The position numbers were made by a program, and so were the translations under genes. 19,230 nt of DNA from CAVQBP01 sp964448105. GTDB lineage: Bacteria > Bacteroidota > Ignavibacteria > Ignavibacteriales > Ignavibacteriaceae. Location of the stretch: assembly GCA_964448105.1 (NCBI GenBank), contig CAYUVK010000100.1, positions 1 to 19,230 on the forward strand, in the 5' to 3' direction. Shown here piece after piece: positions 1 to 6,657 of this stretch. The notes beneath the pieces were generated by a model. It saw only the letters and a program-made list of their open reading frames with translations. It ran no database searches and was not told the origin of the DNA. Each line of letters opens with the position of its first letter. Position 1 is the first letter of the stretch.

Positions 1-1746
1 CCCGAACTTGATGGCTGCTTTACACAAGGTAGTACTTATGAAGAAGCAATGGAATTATCTCACTTCGGAGCTAAGGTTATTCATCCCCCTACAATACAAC
101 CGGCTTTCAGTAAAAAAATTCCGATCGTAATTAAAAATACTTTCAACCCGGAATTCTCAGGAACAATTATAAATAATAAGCCTAACTCCAGTAAATTTAC
201 TATTAAAGGTTTATCATCAATCGATAATATCTCTCTTATTAGAGTTCAAGGAAGCGGAATGATTGGTGTTTCGGGAATTGCCAAAAGAATATTTTCTGCT
301 TTAGCTGAAGTAAAAATTAATGTTATACTTATTTCACAGGCCTCATCGGAACATTCCTTATGTATTGCTGTCCTTCCTCAATATGCTCAACTGGCAAAAA
401 AATCGATTGAAAAAGAATTTAAGTTTGAAATATTTGAAAATCTTGTTAACTATCCTATTGTTGAGAACAATGTTTCAATAGTTGCTGTTGTTGGTGAAAA
501 TATGCGAAACTATCCCGGTATTTCGGGTAAAGTTTTTCAGGCTCTTGGAAGAAACGGTATTAATGTTATGGCAATCGCCCAGGGTTCTTCAGAATTAAAT
601 ATATCAACTGTAATATCCAAAGATCATGAAACAAAAGCATTGAATGCTCTGCATGATAGTCTTTTCCTTTCCAAAGAAAAATCAGTTAATATCTTTTTAG
701 TTGGAACAGGTTTAATCGGCGGTACTTTATTAAACCAGATCGAAAACCAAATCGATTACCTTTCAAAAGAATTCAGTCTCGAATTTAAAATAATTGGCTT
801 GGCAAATTCCAGGAAGATGCTAATTAATCCCGGTGGTATCGATGTTAAAACATGGAAAGATGAATTAAATTCCAAAGGCCTACACACAGATTTGGAAAAG
901 TTTATTGAAAATATGAGAGCACTTAATTTATCTAATAGCGTTTTCATAGATTGCACAGCTAGCAAAGTGGTTGTAGAAAAATATCCTGAAATATTCAGTT
1001 CGAATATTTCAATCGTAACACCAAATAAAATAGCAAACTCTGCAAATTATGGTTTTTACCAAAATCTTAAACAATTGGCACTAAAACATAATGTAAAGTT
1101 TTTATACGAAACAAATGTCGGTGCCGGTCTTCCTATAATCGGAACTTTAAAAGATTTGGTTTCAAGCGGGGATGAAATTCAAAAGATTGAAGGGATATTA
1201 TCCGGGACTCTTAGTTATATTTTTAATTCTTTCTCAAAAGAAAAACCTTTCAGCGAAGTAGTTAAACTGGCTAAAGAAAAAGGATATACTGAACCCGACC
1301 CGAGAGAAGATCTGAGTGGAATGGATGTGGCAAGAAAGCTATTAATTCTTGCAAGAGAAGCAGGCTTAACTTTGGAATTGAAAGATATAAAAATTGAAAA
1401 GATCCTTCCACCTGAAGTTGAAAAGGCAAAATCAGTAAATGAATTTTTTATTAAGTTGAAAAAATACGATAAAGATTTTGAATGTATGAGAGAAAAAGCT
1501 GCTGCTAAAGGAAATCTCTTCCGCTATATAGCCAGCCTGGAAAAAGGTAAAGCAAAAATTTCTATGCAGGAAGTTAATACTGATCATCCTTTCTACTTTT
1601 TATCGGGGATTGACAATGTAATTGCTTTTACAACTAAATATAACCAGGAACGACCTGTAGTAGTTAAAGGGCCAGGCGCTGGTGCAGAAGTAACTGCTTC
1701 GGGAGTTTTTGCAGATATTATTAGAGCTGCTCGTTATTTAAGTTAA
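1..1746 (+). CDS. thrA: Bifunctional aspartokinase / homoserine dehydrogenase, 5'-truncated by window edge
   Basis: The reading frame is open from base 1, so the gene begins upstream; 581 residues are visible, and ThrA-type fusions are usually about 810-820 aa. The first visible residues (ThrTyrGluGluAlaMetGluLeuSer … PheGlyAlaLysValIleHisPro … IleLysAsnThrPhe) are the conserved end of the aspartokinase catalytic domain. Two ACT regulatory domains follow (about residues 70-215), which in this family bind the feedback inhibitor. A Rossmann motif GlyThrGlyLeuIleGly lies near residues 235-240, and the homoserine dehydrogenase signature follows: NVGAGLPIIGTL, then EPDPREDLSGMDVARK with the substrate-binding and catalytic Asp and Lys. 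The protein catalyses the first and third steps of the aspartate pathway in the cytoplasm. It leads the run asd-thrB-thrC. ATG 49 is only an internal methionine, not the start. Confidence 0.96.
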   Translation, partial: PELDGCFTQGSTYEEAMELSHFGAKVIHPPTIQPAFSKKIPIVIKNTFNPEFSGTIINNKPNSSKFTIKGLSSIDNISLIRVQGSGMIGVSGIAKRIFSALAEVKINVILISQASSEHSLCIAVLPQYAQLAKKSIEKEFKFEIFENLVNYPIVENNVSIVAVVGENMRNYPGISGKVFQALGRNGINVMAIAQGSSELNISTVISKDHETKALNALHDSLFLSKEKSVNIFLVGTGLIGGTLLNQIENQIDYLSKEFSLEFKIIGLANSRKMLINPGGIDVKTWKDELNSKGLHTDLEKFIENMRALNLSNSVFIDCTASKVVVEKYPEIFSSNISIVTPNKIANSANYGFYQNLKQLALKHNVKFLYETNVGAGLPIIGTLKDLVSSGDEIQKIEGILSGTLSYIFNSFSKEKPFSEVVKLAKEKGYTEPDPREDLSGMDVARKLLILAREAGLTLELKDIKIEKILPPEVEKAKSVNEFFIKLKKYDKDFECMREKAAAKGNLFRYIASLEKGKAKISMQEVNTDHPFYFLSGIDNVIAFTTKYNQERPVVVKGPGAGAEVTASGVFADIIRAARYLS

Positions 1747-1771
1747 AATATCTTAGAAGGGAAAATGTTAA

Positions 1772-2821
1772 ATGGACATAACAAATAAAATTCCTGTCGG
1801 TGTATTAGGAGCAACAGGAAGTGTCGGTCAAAAATTTATTGAACTTTTATCTAACCATCCATGGTTCGAAGTTGCTGAAGTTGCTGCTTCTGAAAGATCC
1901 GCAGGTAATCTTTATAAAAACGCGGTAAACTGGATTTTATCATCTTCAATTCCGGAAAGAATATCAAACCTTACAGTAAAAAACTGCGTTCCGGATCTTG
2001 ATTCTAAAATTGTATTTTCAGGATTAGATTCCAGTGTTGCAGGTGGTATTGAAGAAGATTTTGCAAAAAAAGGATATATAGTAGTTTCAAATTCTAAAAA
2101 TCATAGAATGGATAAGGATGTTCCTCTTTTAGTGCCCGAAATAAATCCTACTCATCTTGAATTAATAAAAACACAAAACTATAACGGCGGTTGTATAGTA
2201 ACTAACCCGAACTGCTCGACGATAGGTATGGTTTTAGCACTTAAACCTTTGTACGACAACTTCGGTTTGGAAAAAGTAAATGTTGTGACTATGCAGGCAC
2301 TATCTGGTGCGGGGTATCCCGGCGTTTCCAGCCTTGATATTATCGATAATGTAATTCCTTACATCTCAGGTGAGGAAGCTAAGCTTGAAAGTGAACCACT
2401 GAAAATATTGGGTGATCTGAATTCTCATGAAGTTGTTAACACTAACATTAAAATTAGTGCCCAGTGCAATAGAGTTGCGGTGGCAGATGGCCATCTTGAA
2501 TGTGTCCAGGTAAAATTAAAAAACAAAGCTTCCGAAAAAGAAATAATTGAAGCATGGAAAAACTTTTCGGGTGAACCTCAAAAATTAAATCTTCCCACTG
2601 CTCCTCTGCAGCCAATTTATTATTTTTCAGAAGATAAATATCCGCAGCCTAAAATACATCGCAATTTAGATAAGAGCATGGCTGTTTCGGTTGGAAGGCT
2701 GAGAAAAGACTCCTTGCTTGATTATAAATTTATTGTACTTTCTCATAATACCGTTAGAGGTGCGGCAGGCGGTGCAATTCTTTGCGCTGAATTAATGATT
2801 TCCAAGGGATATATAAAATAA
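1772..2821 (+). CDS. asd: Aspartate-semialdehyde dehydrogenase (archaeal/fungal-type)
   Basis: Converts aspartyl phosphate to aspartate semialdehyde with NADPH, the step between the two activities of the preceding ThrA. The N-terminal dinucleotide-binding loop is GATGSVGQ at residues 13-20. The catalytic cysteine is Cys148 in NPNCSTIGM. Arg234 and His241 lie in the conserved active-site region RVAVADGH. The stretch ALSGAGYPGVSSLDI and the 349-aa length resemble the branch of the family best known from archaea and fungi rather than the E. coli branch; this is a recalled-motif judgement. The ATG is preceded by AGAAGGG about 10 nt upstream. It lies 25 bp after thrA and 5 bp before the thrB ATG, so co-transcription is very likely. 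Confidence 0.95.
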   Translation: MDITNKIPVGVLGATGSVGQKFIELLSNHPWFEVAEVAASERSAGNLYKNAVNWILSSSIPERISNLTVKNCVPDLDSKIVFSGLDSSVAGGIEEDFAKKGYIVVSNSKNHRMDKDVPLLVPEINPTHLELIKTQNYNGGCIVTNPNCSTIGMVLALKPLYDNFGLEKVNVVTMQALSGAGYPGVSSLDIIDNVIPYISGEEAKLESEPLKILGDLNSHEVVNTNIKISAQCNRVAVADGHLECVQVKLKNKASEKEIIEAWKNFSGEPQKLNLPTAPLQPIYYFSEDKYPQPKIHRNLDKSMAVSVGRLRKDSLLDYKFIVLSHNTVRGAAGGAILCAELMISKGYIK

Positions 2822-2826
2822 ATTTG

Positions 2827-3762
2827 ATGAAAAAAGAAATTACAGTTTTTGCACCTGCTTCAGTTACAAATGTTAGCTGCGGATTTGATATCATGGGCTT
2901 CGCTATTGATGGTCCAGGTGATGAATTAAAATTAAAGATTTCAAATAAACCAGGTATTGTAATTTCTAAAATAACCGGGGATCACGGTAAACTCCCGCTC
3001 CAAATCGAAAAAAATACAGCAGGAACTTCAATATCTGCATTGGCAAAACATTTAACCTTTACAAAAGGTATCGATATTGAAATACATAAAAAAATGTCTT
3101 TGGCAAGCGGGTTGGGTTCGAGTGCTGCAAGTGCTGTTGCAGGTGTTTTTGCTTTAAATGAAATTCTGGGAAAACCTTTAAGTAAAGAAGAGTTACTCCC
3201 CTTTGCATTGGAAGGAGAAAAACTTACCTGTGGCGGTGCTCCGCATGCCGATAATATTTCTGCATCATTATATGGCGGGTTTATAATTGTAAGAAGCTTA
3301 AATCCTTTAGATGTAATTAATATTGATGTTCCTGAAAATCTTTACTGTACAATCGTACATCCTGATATTGAAATACATACCGGTGATACAAGGAAAATTT
3401 TAAAAAAGCAAATACTTCTTTCGGATGCTGTGCAGCAATGGGGAAATGTAGCAAGTTTAGTTGCAGGATTGTTAAAAAAAGATTACAAGCTCATAGGCAG
3501 ATCACTTCAAGATGTGATTGTAGAACCGATTCGTTCTATTCTGATTCCTGGTTTTAATGATGTGAAACAAGCAGCTTTGGATGCGGGGGCCCTGGGCTGC
3601 AGCATTTCCGGTTCGGGACCTTCAATCTTCGCTTTCAGCAATTCAAAAAAAGTTGCTAAGAATATTGGAAAAAAAATGCAAGATGTTCTTTCCAAACTGG
3701 AGATCGAAAGCGATCTTTATTTATCAAAGATTAATAAAGAGGGTCCGAGAATAATTAAATAA
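2827..3762 (+). CDS. thrB: Homoserine kinase (GHMP kinase family)
   Basis: Phosphorylates homoserine to O-phosphohomoserine with ATP in the cytoplasm. The N-terminus VFAPASVTNVSCGFDIMGFA and the glycine/serine-rich ATP loop SGLGSSAASAVAG (about residues 95-107) are GHMP-kinase hallmarks. A C-terminal GCSISGSGPSIFAF motif matches the third GHMP motif. Length (311 aa) is normal for ThrB. The frame could also start at an in-frame TTG one codon earlier (2824); the ATG at 2827 is preferred because it is the stronger codon, although no clear Shine-Dalgarno is visible for either. It directly follows asd and feeds thrC downstream. Confidence 0.95.
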   Translation: MKKEITVFAPASVTNVSCGFDIMGFAIDGPGDELKLKISNKPGIVISKITGDHGKLPLQIEKNTAGTSISALAKHLTFTKGIDIEIHKKMSLASGLGSSAASAVAGVFALNEILGKPLSKEELLPFALEGEKLTCGGAPHADNISASLYGGFIIVRSLNPLDVINIDVPENLYCTIVHPDIEIHTGDTRKILKKQILLSDAVQQWGNVASLVAGLLKKDYKLIGRSLQDVIVEPIRSILIPGFNDVKQAALDAGALGCSISGSGPSIFAFSNSKKVAKNIGKKMQDVLSKLEIESDLYLSKINKEGPRIIK

Positions 3763-3815
3763 TGATCAATAGTTTATAAATCTTAAGCCTAATCTTAATC
3801 TTTCTCTTAATTGAA

Positions 3816-3876
3816 GAATACTTGATTGGATTCTGATTTATTTATGTTAAGCAAATAAATTTTTAATTAAGTATCC
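3816..3876 (+). promoter_or_regulatory. Possible nested hairpin in the thrB-thrC gap
   Basis: The 133-bp gap between thrB and thrC contains a potential outer stem, 3816-3826 with 3866-3876 (ten of eleven positions pair, one of them G-U). It encloses an inner perfect 8-bp stem, ATTTATTT (3836-3843) with AAATAAAT (3853-3860), followed by TTTTT. It could be a weak terminator after thrB or a folded leader of thrC. The stems are almost all A/T, so chance is a serious alternative. No threonine-rich leader peptide was seen. Confidence 0.25.
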
Positions 3877-3895
3877 TGATTTAATTTAAAATAAA

Positions 3896-5203
3896 TTGAA
3901 GTTTTATAGCACAAATAAAAAATCAAAAGAGGTATCCTTTAAAGAAGCTGTTATCAAAGGAATAGCTGATGATGGCGGATTGTTCATGCCTGCATCATTC
4001 CCGGTTCTGCCTAAAAAATTTTTTGATGAAATCGAAAATCTCTCTTTTCAAGAGATCTGTTTTGAAGTGGCAAATACTATTATTGGTGATGAAATACCTT
4101 CCAAAACTTTACAATCAATTATTAATAATGCAATTAATTTTAAAGCCCCTATTGTCAAGTTAAATAATAATATTGGAGTACTTGAACTTTTTCATGGCCC
4201 AACCTTAGCCTTTAAAGATTTTGGTGCGCGTTTTATGGCGGAAGCTCTCTCTTATTTTTCAAAAGAGAATAAAAAAAATATTACTATTTTAGTAGCAACC
4301 TCCGGAGATACGGGCAGTGCAGTTGCAAATGGTTTTTTGAATTCAAAGGGGATAAAAGTTTTTCTATTATACCCCGAAGGAAAAGTTAGTCATATACAGG
4401 AAATGCAGTTAACTACATTAGATGGAAATATTACTGCATTGGAAGTAAATGGAACTTTTGATGATTGTCAAAAACTTGTTAAACAGGCTTTTTTAGATAA
4501 TGAATTGAAAAAGAATTTTTTCCTTTCCTCTGCGAATTCTATAAATATTGCACGACTTATTCCACAATCATTTTATTATTTTAATGCATACAAACAATTG
4601 GAGGACAAAAATAAACCGTTAATATTTTGCGTGCCGAGCGGGAACTTCGGAAATTTAACCGGCGGTTTAATTAGCAAAAAGATGGGATTGCCAGTTGAAA
4701 AATTTATAGCTGCAGTCAATTCTAATGATGTATTTCCAAACTATTTAAAGACAGGGAAATTTATTCCAAAACCGTCAATAAAAACTATTTCCAATGCAAT
4801 GGATGTTGGTAACCCAAGTAACTTTTACAGAATTTTAGATATATTTAATAACGACTGGTATAAATTATCAACTGAAATTTCAAGCTCAAGTTTTTCAGAT
4901 GAATTAACTAAATCTGCAATAAAAAGAATTCGAAAAGATTACAATTATTTAATTGATCCGCACGGTGCTGTTGGATATTTAGCGTTGGAAGAATATATAA
5001 AACAAAATAAGATTGAATCGTTCAACGGGATAATATTAGAGACTGCACATCCGGCAAAATTTATTGATATTATGGAAGATGTATTAAAAGAAAATATCGA
5101 AATACCTGAAAGATTGGAAAGCAGTCTTTATAAAGAAAAGAAATCAATTAAAATTTCAAATGAGTATACTGATTTTAAAAATTTTTTACTAAATCAAAAT
5201 TAA
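3896..5203 (+). CDS. thrC: Threonine synthase (PLP-dependent), TTG start
   Basis: Converts O-phosphohomoserine to threonine, the last step of the pathway encoded by the preceding genes. The pyridoxal-phosphate lysine is Lys107 in HGPTLAFKDFG. ATSGDTGSAVANGF and the phosphate-binding loop PSGNFGNLTGG are both present. The N-terminus MKFYSTNKK is typical of the family and aligns at its very first residue. The start must be TTG at 3896, because an in-frame TAA lies at 3887-3889 and the first in-frame ATG comes only well inside the conserved domain. No good Shine-Dalgarno precedes it, so translation may be weak. 435 aa is normal for ThrC. The 133-bp gap to thrB is wider than the other gaps in this block; a separate promoter is possible. 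Confidence 0.95.
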   Translation: MKFYSTNKKSKEVSFKEAVIKGIADDGGLFMPASFPVLPKKFFDEIENLSFQEICFEVANTIIGDEIPSKTLQSIINNAINFKAPIVKLNNNIGVLELFHGPTLAFKDFGARFMAEALSYFSKENKKNITILVATSGDTGSAVANGFLNSKGIKVFLLYPEGKVSHIQEMQLTTLDGNITALEVNGTFDDCQKLVKQAFLDNELKKNFFLSSANSINIARLIPQSFYYFNAYKQLEDKNKPLIFCVPSGNFGNLTGGLISKKMGLPVEKFIAAVNSNDVFPNYLKTGKFIPKPSIKTISNAMDVGNPSNFYRILDIFNNDWYKLSTEISSSSFSDELTKSAIKRIRKDYNYLIDPHGAVGYLALEEYIKQNKIESFNGIILETAHPAKFIDIMEDVLKENIEIPERLESSLYKEKKSIKISNEYTDFKNFLLNQN

Positions 5204-5214
5204 AGGATTATTGC

Positions 5215-6030
5215 ATGGATTCAGAAAAGAAGGTTGCGATTCTCGGGGGAGGAAATATTGGATTAGCAATTGCTGATGGGCTTATTAGTTCAAACCTGTT
5301 CCCCGCTAACAATATTTATATTACCCGTAAAAAAATAGAATTAATAAAAACCTATTCCGATAAAGGATATGTTGTAACCAAAGATAATATCCTCGCCGTA
5401 AAAAATTCGGAAGTAATTGTAGTTGCTGTACAACCCCAACAATTAAATGAATTGCTCCAGGAAATTGCCCCGGTACTTGATGAAGGGAAACATATATTAA
5501 TTTCAGTAGTGTCCGGAGCAAGCATAAAAATAATGAAACAATTAATAGGTAAAGAAATTCCTGTTATTAGGGCAATGCCTAATACCGCAATTGCAATAAG
5601 AGAATCTATGACCTGTTTATCGGGAGAAAACAAAACCGATGATTCTCTTGATATTGCAAAAAAGATTTTTGATTCTGTAGGACAAACATTAATTATTGAT
5701 GAAGAATTAATGATTCCTGCAACAGCTTTATGTGCATGCGGTATTGCATTTTTCTTAAGAGCTATAAGAGCTGCTTCACAAGGCGGGATTGAAATCGGTT
5801 TCCATTCTGAGGAAGCTTTATTAATGGCTGCACAAACAGCAAAGGGTGCTGCTTCATTGTTAGTAAATATGGAAAGCCATCCGGAAGGAGAAGTTGATAA
5901 AGTTACCACACCAAGGGGCTGCACTATTTCCGGCTTAAATCAAATGGAACATTATGGCTTTAGTTCGGCAATGATTAGGGGGATTGTAACATCAGCAGAA
6001 AAAGCTGCTAAACTATATAAAGTGGATTAA
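5215..6030 (+). CDS. proC: Pyrroline-5-carboxylate reductase (Bacteroidota-style)
   Basis: Reduces 1-pyrroline-5-carboxylate to proline with NAD(P)H. The NAD(P)-binding motif ILGGGNIGLAIADGL is at residues 9-23, and VIRAMPNTAIAI at about 118-129 is the conserved strand before the C-terminal domain. The usual ALSGSGPAY segment is replaced by ALCACGIAFF (171-180), and the PGGTT segment by PRGCTISGLN, a variant I associate with Bacteroidota ProC proteins. Length (271 aa) is normal. AGGATT lies a short distance before the ATG, and the start is only 11 bp after thrC, so the two are probably co-transcribed. Placement of proC behind threonine genes joins two pathways that both begin from acidic amino acids; a shared regulatory logic is inference. 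Confidence 0.93.
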   Translation: MDSEKKVAILGGGNIGLAIADGLISSNLFPANNIYITRKKIELIKTYSDKGYVVTKDNILAVKNSEVIVVAVQPQQLNELLQEIAPVLDEGKHILISVVSGASIKIMKQLIGKEIPVIRAMPNTAIAIRESMTCLSGENKTDDSLDIAKKIFDSVGQTLIIDEELMIPATALCACGIAFFLRAIRAASQGGIEIGFHSEEALLMAAQTAKGAASLLVNMESHPEGEVDKVTTPRGCTISGLNQMEHYGFSSAMIRGIVTSAEKAAKLYKVD

Positions 6031-6061
6031 GTTTGAATTTTCTTTAAATTTATAAACCGAA

Positions 6062-6079
6062 ACTAAAAATATTTTTAGT
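6062..6079. terminator. 18-bp perfect palindrome after proC (possible weak terminator)
   Basis: ACTAAAAATATTTTTAGT reads the same on both strands and begins 32 bp after the proC stop. It could fold as a 7-bp stem with a four-base loop. It is not followed by a separate T-run, so its terminator role is only plausible. Confidence 0.3.
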
Positions 6080-6103
6080 GCAGGTTCATTTATACTTTAA
6101 AAA

Positions 6104-6109
6104 TATAAT
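6104..6109 (+). promoter_or_regulatory. Possible -10 element for tRNA-Ser
   Basis: TATAAT lies six bases before the first base of the tRNA. A second candidate, TATACT, is at 6091-6096. No convincing -35 element accompanies either, and the whole spacer is AT-rich, so this is a weak assignment. Confidence 0.25.
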
Positions 6110-6114
6110 ATAAC

Positions 6115-6199
6115 GGAAAGGTGCAGGAGTGGTTTAACTGGCACGCCTGGAGAGCGTGTGTATCGCAAGGTACCGAGAGTTCGAATCTCTCCCTTTCCG
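6115..6199 (+). tRNA. tRNA-Ser (anticodon GGA)
   Basis: A complete class II cloverleaf can be drawn. The acceptor stem is GGAAAGG (6115-6121) with CCTTTCC (6192-6198). The D stem is CAG/CTG around the loop GAGTGGTTTAA. The anticodon stem is CACGC/GCGTG, with anticodon GGA at 6149-6151. The long variable arm is GTATC-GCAA-GGTAC, typical of serine. The T stem is GAGAG/CTCTC with loop TTCGAAT, and G is the discriminator at 6199. The 3' CCA is not encoded (the next bases are CTA). It reads UCC and UCU codons. It sits 84 bp after proC, and a decayed copy lies 387 bp downstream beyond a GIY-YIG gene. Confidence 0.95.
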
Positions 6200-6256
6200 C
6201 TAAATTATTCATATTCATAATAATCCACTTTTTCCAATCTTTTTCTTGGGGATATC

Positions 6257-6505
6257 TTGTTCTATATCTATGTTCTGTGGAGTTCTAAGCTGAAAAAGAG
6301 ATATACTGGATCAACTAAATTTGTTGATAAAAGATTTAATCAACATAACAGTGGATATAGTAGATTTACTAAAAACGGTATTCCTTGGATACTGATTCAT
6401 ATTGAAGAATTTCCATCTAAAACTGAAGCCTTAAAACGGGAAAAGTTTTTAAAATCCGGTCAAGGAAGAACTTGGTTGGATAAGAAATTTCCTCAATACA
6501 AATAA
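6257..6505 (+). CDS. Small stand-alone GIY-YIG nuclease-domain protein
   Basis: An 82-residue protein consisting of just one GIY-YIG domain. The first half-motif is YIY at residues 3-5 and the second is YTG at 16-18. Arg26 and His30 in DKRFNQHNSG, and Glu62 in ALKREKFLKSGQGR, match the catalytic Arg/His and metal-binding Glu of the family. The start is inferred to be TTG (6257): an in-frame TAA lies at 6221-6223, there is no ATG before the domain, and a GGGGA-like Shine-Dalgarno lies just upstream. The stop codon TAA (6503-6505) runs into the acceptor stem of the decayed tRNA-Ser copy. Small single-domain members are common and often multi-copy in Bacteroidota; their role (repair, mobile nuclease or other) is mostly unsettled. 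Its position between two tRNA-Ser copies hints at a mobile or duplicated unit. Confidence 0.85.
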   Translation: MFYIYVLWSSKLKKRYTGSTKFVDKRFNQHNSGYSRFTKNGIPWILIHIEEFPSKTEALKREKFLKSGQGRTWLDKKFPQYK

Positions 6506-6617
6506 AGGTGTAGGAGTGGTTTTCAGCCAAAGGCTGATCCGCCTCCGGCGGAAACTGGCACGCCTGGAAAGCGTGTGTATCGCAAGGTATCGAGAATTCG
6601 AATCTCTCCCTTTCCGC
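6504..6617 (+). repeat. Direct repeat partner of 6117-6200
   Basis: 84 aligned bases with four substitutions, shifted by 387 bp, interrupted in this copy by 30 extra bases. Similarity stops abruptly at both ends: at 6503/6504 on the left and after CCGC on the right. The repeats bracket the GIY-YIG gene. Confidence 0.9.
6523..6552. repeat. 30-bp GC-rich double-hairpin insertion element
   Basis: Two adjacent 15-nt perfect hairpins: TCAGCC-AAA-GGCTGA (6523-6537) and TCCGCC-TCC-GGCGGA (6538-6552). Twenty of the 30 bases are G or C, in sharp contrast to the surrounding AT-rich DNA. Removing exactly these bases restores the D-loop of the intact tRNA. The form is that of a short palindromic interspersed element; no second copy was found in this window. 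Confidence 0.85.
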
Positions 6618-6657
6618 CACAACCTACGCTAAAGCTTCACTTGGGTTAGCAAAAATT

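Larger units (their letters stand above)
6502..6619 (+). pseudogene. Decayed tRNA-Ser(GGA) copy with D-loop insertion
   Basis: Bases 6504-6617 match the intact tRNA-Ser (6117-6200) except for four changes and one 30-bp insertion. The changes, read intact to copy, are C to T in the D stem, G to A beside the anticodon, C to T in the variable arm and G to A in the T stem. All four are transitions toward A or T. The first two acceptor bases are AT instead of GG, so they cannot pair with the 3' CC, and the innermost T-stem pair is broken (A-C). The anticodon GGA (6566-6568) survives. Unlike the intact copy it encodes CCA (6617-6619). The insertion at 6523-6552 splits the D-loop. It is most likely non-functional; processing of the insertion has not been excluded. 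Confidence 0.85.

Noticed and set aside
3763..3895. Threonine attenuator leader peptide
   Set aside because: No short reading frame rich in Thr or Ile codons; only AT-rich possible stems.
5352..5924. 190-aa minus-strand reading frame
   Set aside because: Lies entirely inside proC on the opposite strand, with no recognisable domain; proC has clear family motifs.
6417..6620. Minus-strand 67-aa reading frame containing ERERFEFSIPCDTH
   Set aside because: It is the antisense translation of the tRNA-Ser copy and the end of the GIY-YIG gene; ERE-x-FE-type strings are a known artefact of translating tRNA-Ser backwards.
6628..6650. GCTAA/TTAGC stem between the tRNA copy and the TonB receptor stop
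   Set aside because: Only five pairs, with no T-run on either side in the proper orientation; not enough to call a terminator.
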